Shown here in pieces: positions 1-8,090 of a stretch of 19,236 bases of DNA; within the stretch, counting starts at the first letter, position 1, and the number at the start of each line of letters is the position of its first letter. Source of the stretch: Phenylobacterium sp. CCH9-H3 (GTDB lineage Bacteria > Pseudomonadota > Alphaproteobacteria > Caulobacterales > Caulobacteraceae); the NCBI RefSeq assembly GCF_001557235.1, contig NZ_LSJI01000271.1:1-19236 (forward strand). Reading direction: 5' to 3'. Below the pieces are notes generated by a model. That model saw only the letters and a program-made list of their open reading frames with translations. It did not search any database and was not told where the DNA came from. The translations under genes were made by a program, and so were the position numbers.

Positions 1-209
<209 letters not shown>

Positions 210-231
210 CCGCTACCCGTTCGAGCCAACC

Positions 232-1089
232 CTAGGCGTCAAATCGGAACCCGGCGCCCTCCCGCATTATGTATCCCGCCGTCGGCGCCGCGTAGTGAGT
301 GCCGATGACTAGGATCGGCTTGTCGGCCCATTCGGCAAACAGTCGCGCGCGGGTCGCCGCCGCCGCCCTTGGGTCGCTATCGAACGAGGGAGACCAATGC
401 GGGTGGGCCATCTGGCAGGGATGGTGGCTCATGTCGCCGGTGATGACCGCGGACTCACCTTCGGACTCGATCATCACGCTGACATGGCCAGGCGTATGTC
501 CGGTGCTGGGCGTGAGCCGAAGGTGGGGCGAGATGCGGTGATCCATTTCAACGAACTCAGCGAGCCCCGCGTCGAGAATGGGCTGTAGCGAGTCCGACAG
601 GATCGTTTGCTGTTCCTCGTCGCCTTCTGCGCTCCAGTGGGCGAATTCCGTCTTGCCGAGGAGGTAGCGGGCATTTGGAAATGTCGGAACCCACGCGCCA
701 TCCTCAAGCTTGGTGTTCCAGCCCACATGATCCACATGCAGGTGGGTGCAGACCACGGCATCGACACTCTCCCGCGACCAGCCGACCTCGGCCATGGACT
801 GCAGGAAGCCGGTGGCCAGCGGCTGTCCACGCAGAATGGACCGGGGCCGATCGTTTCCGATGCAGGTATCCACCACCAGCCGCAGGCCCGGCGCATCCAC
901 CAGCAGCGCGTGGATGGACAGCAGCAGCTGATCCTGCTCGTTGACGAAATTCGGGTACAGCCACGGGATGGCTCGCAACGCCTCGGGCGTCGCCTCGGCC
1001 AGAAAGGGGTTGGCTCGATTGTATGGGATCGGAATCTGGAGTTCCACGATTCGGGTGATCTTCACCGCCCCAACTTGCCAACTCAGCAT
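232..1089 (-). CDS. MBL-fold metallo-hydrolase
   Basis: 285-residue metallo-beta-lactamase-fold hydrolase, probably cytoplasmic since no signal peptide is visible. The dinuclear-zinc motif HxHxDH is seen as HLHVDH at about residues 116-121. Further ligands follow in order: the first His of GHTPGH (~198), Asp of ITGDMSHH (~219) and His of GTHYAAP (~265). This is the full set of the lactonase/glyoxalase-II-like branch, whose members usually hydrolyse lactones, thioesters or esters. I chose the ATG at 1089 because AAGGGAGG lies just upstream; a longer in-frame reading to 1152 has no such site and adds a low-complexity N-terminus. It is last in the minus-strand run P450 - amidohydrolase - acyl-CoA dehydrogenase - this gene, with 121 bp before it, so a lactone or CoA-ester hydrolysis step in the same pathway is a fair inference. 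The substrate is unknown. Confidence 0.9.
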   Translation of the reverse strand: MLSWQVGAVKITRIVELQIPIPYNRANPFLAEATPEALRAIPWLYPNFVNEQDQLLLSIHALLVDAPGLRLVVDTCIGNDRPRSILRGQPLATGFLQSMAEVGWSRESVDAVVCTHLHVDHVGWNTKLEDGAWVPTFPNARYLLGKTEFAHWSAEGDEEQQTILSDSLQPILDAGLAEFVEMDHRISPHLRLTPSTGHTPGHVSVMIESEGESAVITGDMSHHPCQMAHPHWSPSFDSDPRAAAATRARLFAEWADKPILVIGTHYAAPTAGYIMREGAGFRFDA

Positions 1090-1210
1090 CGCAGCCTCCC
1101 TTTGGTCATGGTCGCGGGCCGCATCGCGGCGGGGGAAATCCAGGCTGAACAATTGTGCAACCGCGGCTGACTCTTAAGCCTCTGCTCGCCCCTCGCGAAT
1201 TCTGCCACGC

Positions 1211-2413
1211 TCAGTTGGCTGCGGTCAGATCTGGCAAGCCCAGGATCCGCTTGGAGATGATGTTATTCTGCACTTCCTGGCTGCCGCCATAGATCGTGCT
1301 AGCCTTTCCGCCCAGCCAGCTGCGCACGGCGTCCAACTCAGGGGGCGTGAAATCCTCGCCCGCCCAGCCCAGGCCCTGGTGACCCATGATCTCGAGCGTG
1401 AGTTCGGCCCGGTCCTGGATCCAGCGGGTGCCGGCGTTCTTCATGATCGAGGTCGCCGCCGACGGGCCGGAATTGCCCTTGGCTTCCGCCATCGCCCGCA
1501 TCGCCGTCTGCTGGAAGGCGCGCCCGTCCATCTCATTTGCAACGATCCGGGTCCGTAGGTCGCGGTCGGCCAGGCGACCCTGCGTGTCGACGCCGACATA
1601 GGCCTTGGCGAGATCTGGAAGGGCCGCGGAGCCGCCGAGGGCGTTTCCCATGCTCGATATGCTGGAGCGCTCGTGCTGCAGGAGCCGCTTTCCGATCGTC
1701 CAGCCGGAGTTCAGGGGCCCCACCAGATCCTTCTTCTCGGCGCGCACGTCGGTCAGGAAGGTTTCGCAGAACGGCGAGCTGCCGGCGATCAGCTTGATCG
1801 GCCGCACCTCGACGCCTGGCTGGTGCATGGTGAAGAGCACGAATGAGATGCCTTCATGCTTCTTCGTGGCATCGGTTCGAACAAGACAGAAGCACCAGTC
1901 CGCCCATTGGGCGCCCGATGTCCAAATCTTCTGGCCGTTGATCCGATAGTGGTCGCCCATGTCCTCGCATCGCGTCTGCAGGGAGGCCAGATCAGAGCCG
2001 GCCCCGGGCTCGGAGTAGCCTTGGCACCACTGAACTTCGCCGCGGCAGATCGGCGGAATATGCTCCAGCTTCTGTTCTTCAGTGCCGTATTCGAGCAAGG
2101 TCGGGCCGAACATCATGACGCCCATTCCCCCGATCGGGTTGTAGGCGCCAGCGCGCGCAAATTCCTGGTGGATGACGCGGGCGTGGGCCGACGAAAGCCC
2201 CGCACCGCCGTATTCGGCAGGCCACATCGGCGTTCCCCAGCCCTTTTCGCCGACCGCCTTGCGCCAGGCGACCTGTTCCTCGGTCGGCTTCGGGCGCTCT
2301 TCAAGCCCGATCGGATTGCCCAGACCCTTCAAGTCCGAAGGGAAGTTGACTTCGACCCAGGCCCGCACGTCCTGACGAAAAGCCTCGATAGTCTGATCTG
2401 CGCCGTCAGTCAT
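1211..2413 (-). CDS. Acyl-CoA dehydrogenase family protein
   Basis: 400-residue FAD enzyme of the acyl-CoA dehydrogenase family, which makes an alpha,beta-double bond in acyl-CoA thioesters and passes electrons to electron-transfer flavoprotein. Family marks: the FAD/substrate segment GYSEPGAGSDLAS at about residues 132-144, RINGQKIWTSGA shortly after, and the C-terminal stretch STIYGGSQEVQNNIISKR. This last stretch resembles the FadE enzymes of actinobacterial and sphingomonad degradation of branched, cyclic or steroid side chains more than short-chain enzymes of general beta-oxidation. ATG at 2413 is chosen: GGAG lies upstream and the family normally begins near this point; an extension to 2473 is open but unsupported. 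It lies 78 bp downstream of the amidohydrolase and is probably co-transcribed. Product class certain, substrate not. Confidence 0.94.
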   Translation of the reverse strand: MTDGADQTIEAFRQDVRAWVEVNFPSDLKGLGNPIGLEERPKPTEEQVAWRKAVGEKGWGTPMWPAEYGGAGLSSAHARVIHQEFARAGAYNPIGGMGVMMFGPTLLEYGTEEQKLEHIPPICRGEVQWCQGYSEPGAGSDLASLQTRCEDMGDHYRINGQKIWTSGAQWADWCFCLVRTDATKKHEGISFVLFTMHQPGVEVRPIKLIAGSSPFCETFLTDVRAEKKDLVGPLNSGWTIGKRLLQHERSSISSMGNALGGSAALPDLAKAYVGVDTQGRLADRDLRTRIVANEMDGRAFQQTAMRAMAEAKGNSGPSAATSIMKNAGTRWIQDRAELTLEIMGHQGLGWAGEDFTPPELDAVRSWLGGKASTIYGGSQEVQNNIISKRILGLPDLTAAN

Positions 2414-2491
2414 TAGAAGAACTCCATTGTTTGAAGAGACGCGATCAGTTTCCAACTTGGCTGGAACAGCCACGTTTAGACTACGTAGTTA

Positions 2492-3593
2492 TCAGACGGC
2501 GATCCCGTATAGTTCCGCCACGTTGTCGTGCCAGATCCAATTTCGTTCGTGCTCGCTCAAATCCTTGGTGTGTTGTTCGAGCATTGTCTGCGACAGGGGC
2601 CAGGTCGAATCCGAATGCGGGAAATCGTTCGCCCACATCAGTCGACGGACATTGCACATATCCTTCATTCTGAACGCCACCCAGTCATCCTGGAAGGTCA
2701 CATAGATGTTTTCCCTGAAATACTCGCTCGGCATGCACTTGAGCGGCGGGGCCTTCATCCAGTAACGATGGCGTTTGTGGGCGTGGTCCATTCGATACAT
2801 GTAGTGTGGGACCCAGCCCGCGTCGGCCTCGACGCACGCGACCTTGAGGCCGGGAAAACGATCGAAGATGCCGCCGAATATGAAGGTGCCCATCACATCC
2901 TGGCAGCCGCGAATGATGGACAGGAAGCCGCTGGATCCGCGGACCGCGCGTCTGGCCCGCGAGTCCGTCCGATTTGCCGGTCAGGATATGGAATGACAGC
3001 GGCATGTCGCACTCGACGGCGGCCGCCCAGACCTTGTCGTAGACGGTACAGTCGTAGTCTTCGACGGCGGGGTTGCCGGGCATCATCACGCCCTTGAAGC
3101 CCATCTCCTTCGCGCGAAGGATTTCCGCGACGCCGTCCTCCGGCGTGCGCATGGAAACCTGCGCCAGACCGTAAAGGCGATCCGGAGCTTCACCGCAGTA
3201 TTCCTGCAACCATCGATTGTAGGCCTCGAAGCAGGCCTTCTTGAAATCGAAGTAGGGGTGATTGCAGAGCATCATCCCGACTGTGGGATAGATCAACTCG
3301 GCCGCGACGCCGCCCCGTTCCTGGTCGGCCACCCGGAACTTGGCGTCCCAACCACTTCTCAGGTCCTCGAAAGCCACGCCGTGCGTCGTGATCCGCGACG
3401 GGTCTTTGCCGGCGGCGGCGACCAGCCCAATTGGAATCGGCGAGGCTAGTCCTTCGATAACAAAGGCATCGCCGATCTTGTTGAGCCGCTCCACCCGCGG
3501 GGCGCGGTCGCGGAACTTCGGATCGATGTAGTCGACGTAGCAATGTGGCGGCTCGGTGATGTGCGAGTCCGCGGATATCGGATTCTTGATCAT
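2492..3593 (-). pseudogene. Amidohydrolase (amidohydrolase_2 family), split by a one-base frameshift
   Basis: Two overlapping reading frames together make one full-length amidohydrolase of about 367 residues. The N-terminal part starts MIKNPISADSHITEPPH and carries the family metal motif DxH in ADSHITEP; it runs to SFHILTGKSDG. The second frame carries SIIRGCQDVMGTFIFGG, VEADAGWVPHYMYRMDH and the metal-binding WANDFPHSDSTWP. The frame changes between about 2930 and 2965, in the GC-rich stretch after GKSDG; the span is 3n+1 bases, so one base is extra (or two are missing). Family members hydrolyse or decarboxylate cyclic and aromatic acids. I chose ATG 3593 (GTGGGG upstream) over GTG 3605. The flanking sequence on both sides of the break is well conserved in character, so the lesion may be recent or a sequencing error. 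Confidence 0.85.
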
Positions 3594-3653
3594 TCGCGAC
3601 CCCACTCGGCTGAGGAATTGGTGCTTTCAACGATGACGTAGGATTCGCGGCGT

Positions 3654-3682
3654 AGCATATATATGTCAGCGCCAAACACCAA
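3654..3682 (-). promoter_or_regulatory. Possible sigma70-type promoter for the amidohydrolase - acyl-CoA dehydrogenase - hydrolase genes
   Basis: On the minus strand, TTGGTG (3677-3682) and TATGCT (3654-3659) are separated by exactly 17 bases, in the 216-bp gap between the P450 stop and the amidohydrolase start. A 10-base palindrome, CATATATATG (3656-3665), overlaps the -10 side and is unusually AT-rich for this sequence. Transcription would begin about 50 bases before ATG 3593. Alphaproteobacterial promoters are poorly predicted by eye, so this is only a candidate. Confidence 0.3.
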
Positions 3683-3809
3683 CATGTGGTCATTGAGCTC
3701 GCGGATATGGGGCTTCGAGCAGCAACAGACGTCGGCCTGAACTCCGCGCCAATTTTGAGGAGTTGAGTTCTACGGTCTGTCGGTCAAAGAGCGACGGGGT
3801 GAGCCAGGT

Positions 3810-5060
3810 TCAGCCGGGCTCGCCGACGACCGTCAGAGTTTCGATGCCGCGGAAGAAGGGAAGGGGCCGCCACTTTGGTGGGCCCGCCTCGGCGAGTTGC
3901 AGGCGGGGAAAGCGTTCAGCCAGCCGCAGGAACACACGCTTGGCCTCGAGCCTTGCCAACGGGGCGCCGATGCAGATGTGCGCCCCGCCACCGAACGCCA
4001 CGTGCGGCGCGCGCTTGCGGGTGATATCGAACCGGTCCGGGTCTTCGAACACCTCCGGGTCGCGATTGGCGCCATGCAGGGAGGTGATAAGCAGCTGACC
4101 TGCCGGGATTTCGCGCCCGCCAAACTGTCGAGGCGCTTCGGTGACGCGGCTGGTGATCGCAACCGGCCCTTCGAACCTTAGGACTTCCTCGACCGCAGCG
4201 CTTGAAAGCCGAAGGTCGGCTGTCAGCTTGTTCCATTCTTTGGGGTTGCTCAGCAGAAGCCATATCCCGTTGCCGATCAGGTCGGTCGTGGTTAGGTTGC
4301 CGCCGACCAGCAAGGCGGAAAGGTTCACCCGTATCTCGTCGTCCGACAGCGGAGCCCCTTCAGCCTGTAGCTTCACCATGTCGCTAATCAGGTCTTCCTC
4401 GGGTGCCGCCCGCCTTGTGGCCATCAATTCGGTGAAATATCCCGTGAGCTGCGCTGAGCCCCATTCCGCGCGCGCGGCCTGCTCCGGTGAGCGGAACGGG
4501 TTGAGGCTGAGAATCACCGCCTCGGACCAGTCTCGGAATTCCTTGCGCCGGTCCGGCTCGACCCCGAGCACGTGGGCGATGGCCAGTATCGGGACTGGAA
4601 CGGCGACTTCGGCCATCAGATCGAAGGCCTGGTCGCGCGGCAGGGCGTCGATCACCTCGTCGATGACCTGTTCAAGGCGCGCCTTCATGCGATTGACGCG
4701 ACCGTAGAACGCCTGCGCGAGCGGTGGCCGAACGCGGCTGTGGTCAGGTTCGTCGAGCGTCAGGATGCTCTCCTGGCGGCCCAGCATCTGCTCCGGCGGC
4801 CGTTTCAGAAGCGCTCCGTCTTCAGCATGGTTTGAAGCGCGCCAGATGCCGGCGTCGTTGACCGTCAGCCTCACATCGGCATACCGGGTCAGGAACCAGC
4901 TCTTGACCGGCTCGTCACGCATCACCGGACAGCCCTGGCGCAGGTCCCTCAGCCGGCTATGTGGATCGTCGCGTGCGGCGGGATCCAGCGCGGTGGTCTG
5001 GACGATGCCCCACGGGGGCGGTGCGGTGGCGGGAGTTTCGACGCTGTCTGTCACGGTCAT
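3810..5060 (-). CDS. Cytochrome P450 (bacterial class I type)
   Basis: 416-residue soluble P450, a heme-thiolate monooxygenase that needs a ferredoxin and reductase. Landmarks in order: LDEPDHSRVRPPL (C-helix region, ~102-114), the I-helix segment LLVGGNLTTTDLIGN (~251-265), the K-helix ExxR as EEVLR (~291-295), and the heme loop FGGGAHICIGAPLAR with the axial Cys at ~363. No membrane anchor is visible. The usual I-helix acid before the conserved Thr is Leu here (see findings). An ATG at 5060 is annotated, but GAGGAG ends only one base before it; the in-frame GTG at 5054 has a better seven-base spacing and may be the true start. The frame is open to 5111. It is divergent from a TetR regulator with an inverted repeat between, and the ferredoxin at the left edge is a likely redox partner. 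Substrate unknown. Confidence 0.95.
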   Translation of the reverse strand: MTVTDSVETPATAPPPWGIVQTTALDPAARDDPHSRLRDLRQGCPVMRDEPVKSWFLTRYADVRLTVNDAGIWRASNHAEDGALLKRPPEQMLGRQESILTLDEPDHSRVRPPLAQAFYGRVNRMKARLEQVIDEVIDALPRDQAFDLMAEVAVPVPILAIAHVLGVEPDRRKEFRDWSEAVILSLNPFRSPEQAARAEWGSAQLTGYFTELMATRRAAPEEDLISDMVKLQAEGAPLSDDEIRVNLSALLVGGNLTTTDLIGNGIWLLLSNPKEWNKLTADLRLSSAAVEEVLRFEGPVAITSRVTEAPRQFGGREIPAGQLLITSLHGANRDPEVFEDPDRFDITRKRAPHVAFGGGAHICIGAPLARLEAKRVFLRLAERFPRLQLAEAGPPKWRPLPFFRGIETLTVVGEPG

Positions 5061-5138
5061 TCTCCTCGATCTGCTTCCAGGCCCTGGCGCTGCGATCCTC
5101 GGCTCCGCCAAGCCCGTGCGGCGGGGTCGTCAGTACGT

Positions 5139-5158
5139 CCGTTGCTGACCCGCAACGG
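5139..5158. promoter_or_regulatory. Inverted repeat, probable TetR-family operator
   Basis: Perfect 7-bp arms CCGTTGC and GCAACGG flank a 6-base spacer, giving a 20-base site between the divergent P450 and TetR genes. It is 78 bp upstream of the P450 ATG (5060) and 121 bp upstream of the regulator ATG (5280). Length, symmetry and position are those expected of a TetR-family operator controlling both genes. There is no T-run on either side, so a terminator is less likely. Binding is inferred. Confidence 0.55.
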
Positions 5159-5279
5159 CCGGCGGGTCGCTCAGGGGCGCTTCGCGGCGGGCATAGGCAT
5201 CTATCCGAGATTCAAATATAGGACGGAGGCCGTCAGAAAATCCCAGTTGGACGTGGTGCGCAAGCAAATTACAGCCGAA

Positions 5280-5924
5280 ATGATCCGCTTGGCTCCCGCT
5301 GGCCGCGGAAGGCCTCGAGATCCCGCGATTGAGGCCAGGGTCTTCGACGCGGCGATGGCCCTCTATGCCGAGGCGGGGTGGAAGGGCTTCACGTTCGAGG
5401 CCGTCGCCCGAAGCTCGGGTGTCGGCAAGGCTTCGCTGTATCGGCGCTGGCCCCGACGCGGAGATCTGCTTCGCCAGACGTTCGAGGCGCGCTGGCTGCG
5501 GGTTGGTTGCGTCGACCAGGGAGACATTCGGGCCGATCTCCACACCCTCGCATGGATCGTCGCGCGCTCGCTAACCGGGCCGTATGCGGGGGCGCACGAT
5601 CGCCTGCCCCTCGACATCGCCGAGCATCCGGAGGTTCTTGATTTCCTGCGGCCCTACGCTGAGGCGATGATCGCCGAAGGACGCGCGATCATCCGGCGCG
5701 CCATGGATCGCCGTCAGCTGCTAAATGCAACAAGCCCTGGCCTCGTCATGGACCTGATTGTTGGCGCCATAGCAAATCACATCCGGATGACCCCACCCCG
5801 TCTAAGGTCACGCATGCTCCAACAACTCGACACTTTCGTTCTCGACCTCGTGGAGATTGTGCTCACGGGACTCGACGCGTCGTCGGCCCGAGCCTCCTTC
5901 CACGAAGGAGGCCCTCCAGCGTAG
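5280..5924 (+). CDS. TetR/AcrR family transcriptional regulator
   Basis: 214-residue TetR-family repressor-like protein. The N-terminal helix-turn-helix is clear: FDAAMALYAEAGWKGFTFEAV, then SSGVGKASLYRRWPRRGDLL (about residues 22-62). A variable ligand-binding domain follows, with the family-typical C-terminal helices around VMDLIVGAIANHI. The frame is open far upstream to 4959, but that portion overlaps the P450 antisense. ATG 5280 gives the normal family length and a basic N-terminal leader; no strong ribosome site precedes it. It probably represses the divergent P450 cluster through the inverted repeat at 5139-5158 and is released by a pathway metabolite (inference from divergent layout). 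Confidence 0.9.
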   Translation: MIRLAPAGRGRPRDPAIEARVFDAAMALYAEAGWKGFTFEAVARSSGVGKASLYRRWPRRGDLLRQTFEARWLRVGCVDQGDIRADLHTLAWIVARSLTGPYAGAHDRLPLDIAEHPEVLDFLRPYAEAMIAEGRAIIRRAMDRRQLLNATSPGLVMDLIVGAIANHIRMTPPRLRSRMLQQLDTFVLDLVEIVLTGLDASSARASFHEGGPPA

Positions 5925-5994
5925 TCGTGGGCGTTCTCCGGTTCCCGCACGCATATCGCTGCGGCGAGAGCATCCGTCGCGTTTCGAGAGTTGC

Positions 5995-6646
5995 ATGTCG
6001 GACCCTCACGACGAAGATCATCTGATAGACAGCAGCCCGGCACAAGCCGACCGCGATCCCCGCCTGGCAATCCGCTTTCAATGTCCGCCTGAACTCAAGG
6101 GGCGGGTGCCGATCCCGATACCCCGCGGCCTAGGGGTTGCCCACTTGGCTGCGTGAGATGCCAGCGCTTTCCATGAACCCGGTCGTCGACTCGTATGACG
6201 ATATGGTGAAACGCTGCCTGCCCATTGTCGACGCCATGACCTACGGGTTGGTGATACCGCTGGTTTGCTTCGTTAGGTGCGAGGGCGAGGAGCTGTCGTG
6301 GGACCTGGACCTACCCCCATGCGGGGCGATGGAGTTTCCGCGTTCGCCGCTCGGCTTTCATCACCCGGCGCAGGTCACCGGGACGCCGCTGTGCGATGAG
6401 GATCGCTTCCTGATCAAGTTCCACAGCTTCTGGACCATCGAGACGCCGCCGGGCTACTCGGTGCTGTTCATGCATCCGGCCAATCGCTTCGATCTGCCTT
6501 TCACACGCTGACGGGGGATGTTTGACTGCGACAGCTACCATGACCTATTCGCCAATATACCGGCGCGGTGGAGCGACCGCACGTTCCGGGGCGTGCTCAA
6601 GCGGGGCACCCCGATCGCCCAACGCATCCCGGTCCGCCGGGAATGA
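5995..6646 (+). pseudogene. Uncharacterised bacterial protein, broken by three indels
   Basis: Three consecutive reading segments make one recognisable protein of about 215 residues. Segment 1 starts at ATG 5995 and reads AIRFQCPPELKGRVPIPIPRG. Segment 2 has LPTWLREMPALS, CLPIVDAMTYGLVIPL, FHHPAQVTGTPLC and WTIETPPGYSVLFMHPANRF. Segment 3 reads FDCDSYHDLFANIPARWSD and ends GTPIAQRIPVRRE. The first break is one extra G in GGGGTT near 6132-6136. Near 6500-6520 a missing base and an extra G in a run of five compensate, creating a TGA at 6509-6511. Removing these restores TLTGMFDCD and a continuous protein. I recognise the pattern (a tryptophan-rich HHP..VxGTP..WTI.TPPGYS protein) as a conserved, uncharacterised bacterial family; no function is known to me. 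Confidence 0.65.
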
Positions 6647-6762
6647 CTTGAGGCGGTCCCCGGGGCCAGGGATGAGACCGCCACATCTCGCTCGATCAGG
6701 ACGCTCCGTCGCATCCGCAGAACACGCGGCGTCTACCGGCACGAGCGGCGACGCTGAGGCCC

Positions 6763-7122
6763 TCAAGGGCCGGCCCGGAGGTGCTCCCGCGCACGGCTGG
6801 GCCGCAGGAACAGTCGCCCCGGTCCGACACCGCACTGCGCAGTCGCTGCCAGACCCCAGAGTCTGGGCTCGCCGCGTACAACGGCGCGAAGCTGGGCTTC
6901 TCCGGCCTCACGCCGTCCCGCCTCGAGGAGGCACTTGGCCAAGGCAATCCGGGACACCCCGTCCCAAGGCTCTTCAAGAAGAGCCCTCTCGTAGAGCTGC
7001 GCGGCCGCCAAATGCTCGCCACCCAGCGACAGCACGCCGGCGAGCGAGGAGTGCGTCTCGTCTGCGGGTGGGCTCCCTCCACCTCCGAGAACACGCGGCG
7101 GGCCGCAGGGCAGGCTGTGCAA
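6763..7122 (-). pseudogene. TPR-repeat protein, C-terminal fragment
   Basis: The minus strand reads an Ala/Leu-rich helical repeat: SLAGVLSLGGEHLAAAQLYE and ALLEEPWDGVSRIALAKCLL followed by EAGRREAGEAQLRAV. This fits tetratricopeptide spacing. A natural-looking end follows: GRLFLRPSRAREHL, a terminus I associate with TPR proteins of this kind. The first ~25 residues (PCGPPRVLGGGGSPP) do not fit the repeat, and another frame continues it better (VFSEVEGAHPQT), which points to a frameshift near 7070. The rest of the protein is absent upstream, so I call it a remnant. It lies next to the broken uncharacterised gene, convergent with it. Confidence 0.45.
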
Positions 7123-7314
7123 AAACTCGAAGCGTTTTCTTATATTAGCTGACGCATGTTGGCGGCTTCTCGGCCGAGGAGCCGCTGGTCATCTGACCTG
7201 CAGAGGGCCCATCCAACGCCCCTGGCGACCAGAGGGGACCGGACCTCAAGTGAGTGCCCAGCCGGCGTCGTCCATGGCCGCCTGCGCAGCCTCGGCTTGC
7301 GGAAGGTCGGCCCG
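7123..7314. other. Non-coding stretch between TPR and dehydrogenase remnants
   Basis: About 190 bases with no supportable gene. Open frames here have no family resemblance. On the minus strand the sequence just after the dehydrogenase stop stays open for some 20 codons (ADLPQAEAAQAAMDDAG) but has no start or ribosome site of its own. A short AT-rich spot (TTCTTATATTAGC near 7137-7149) may mark a former boundary or insertion point. Confidence 0.4.
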
Positions 7315-7981
7315 CTAGCGCAAGGCGTCAATCCGCTTTGCAGTCACACTCCTGGAGGCGTTCGAAGCCAACCACTGCAGCGGCGGTATGATAATGTCGG
7401 ATTTGAGCACCTTCTGCCGCTGCGATTCGGGAAACCCAGCCCGGGATCATGCCCGTCGCGGCCGCCCCGCCGGGGAGGAGGGCGTTCACCGTGACGCCTG
7501 TGCCGTCGAGCTCCTGCGCCCAAATTATTGTCTCTGACTCCACGGCTGCCTTGGACGGTCCGTAAGGTGAGAAGCCGCGCCGGCGCATGGTGGCGTGGTT
7601 CATGGTGATATTGATGATCCGCCCCCGGCCGGCGGCGATCATGTGCGGCGTGGCCGCACGGGCCATGATGAAGGGGCCGTCGACGTTGGTGTCGATCACC
7701 ATGCGCCAGACCTCCGGATCAGTCTCCCAAAAGCACGTCGGCTCGGTCAGGAATCTCTCACTAACCTATTTCATGGCCCGGTCGGCGTTGTTGGCCAGGA
7801 TGTCCGGCGGACCGAAGGCGCCAAGCGCAGCCTTGACCACGCGCGCACAATCGGCCTCTCGCGTCACGTCCGCAGTCACAGCTCGCAGCCGCTCTCCGTC
7901 GGCCTCCTCTGCGACGCTGTCCAACTCCGCGCTCTCGCGAGACACCGTGGCGATCACGCGTACGCCGGCCCCGTCGCCGTC
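7315..7981 (-). pseudogene. Short-chain dehydrogenase/reductase, 5'-truncated and with further lesions
   Basis: NAD(P)-dependent SDR remnant. In order: GAGVRVIATVSRESAELDSV (nucleotide-binding region, first strand and glycine motif lost), RLRAVTADVT, FGPPDILANNA (the NNAG-type motif, with D for G), WRMVIDTNVDGPFIMA, GRIINITMNH, the catalytic YGPSK (Tyr-x3-Lys) and VTVNALLPGGAAATGMIPG. Three lesions are visible. The 5' end stops at the IS3 remnant near 7982. An in-frame TAG (7766-7768) interrupts RAMK/VSERFLTEPTCFWE. A frameshift near 7415-7430 moves the reading to KVLKSDIIIPPLQWLASNAS, which ends at TAG 7315-7317 with the expected SDR C-terminus. The catalytic core survives, so decay followed insertion or deletion. 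No function remains likely. Confidence 0.75.
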
Positions 7982-8090
7982 TGATCTGGCTGCGGAGGTC
8001 GCCCGGCTCAAGCGCGAGAACGAGCGGCTGCGGATGGAGCGCGACATCTTAAAAAAAGCCGCGCTCATCTTCGGATCGGCCTCCCGATAA
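7982..8090 (+). pseudogene. IS3 OrfA, C-terminal fragment with frameshift site
   Basis: Only the last ~35 residues of OrfA remain: DLAAEVARLKRENERLRMER followed by DILKKAALIF, the coiled-coil that mediates multimerisation. The run of seven A at 8051-8057 (TTAAAAAAAG) is the usual -1 programmed frameshift site that fuses OrfA to OrfB in this family. OrfA frame and OrfB frame differ by exactly -1 here. OrfA stops at TAA 8088-8090. Confidence 0.75.

Noticed and set aside
607..1170. 187-codon plus-strand ORF
   Set aside because: Antisense to the MBL hydrolase; no family features. GC-rich third positions create long open antisense frames here.
1856..2416. 186-codon plus-strand ORF
   Set aside because: Antisense to the acyl-CoA dehydrogenase with no recognisable domain.
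3739..3770. Inverted repeat GAACTC ... GAGTTC after the P450 stop
   Set aside because: Six-base arms with a 20-base loop and no T-run; too weak for a terminator or operator call.
6720..7100. GAACACGCGGCG occurring twice (near 6720 and 7089)
   Set aside because: Twelve-base match in GC-rich sequence with no shared flanks; not a meaningful repeat.
6522..7148. 208-codon plus-strand ORF
   Set aside because: Arg/Pro/Ala-rich without any motif; runs antisense to the TPR remnant and through the end of another pseudogene.
7982..7987. TGATCT at the left IS3 boundary, matching the first six bases of the right end
   Set aside because: The match stops after six bases and coding of OrfA continues through it, so it is probably chance and not a true left repeat.
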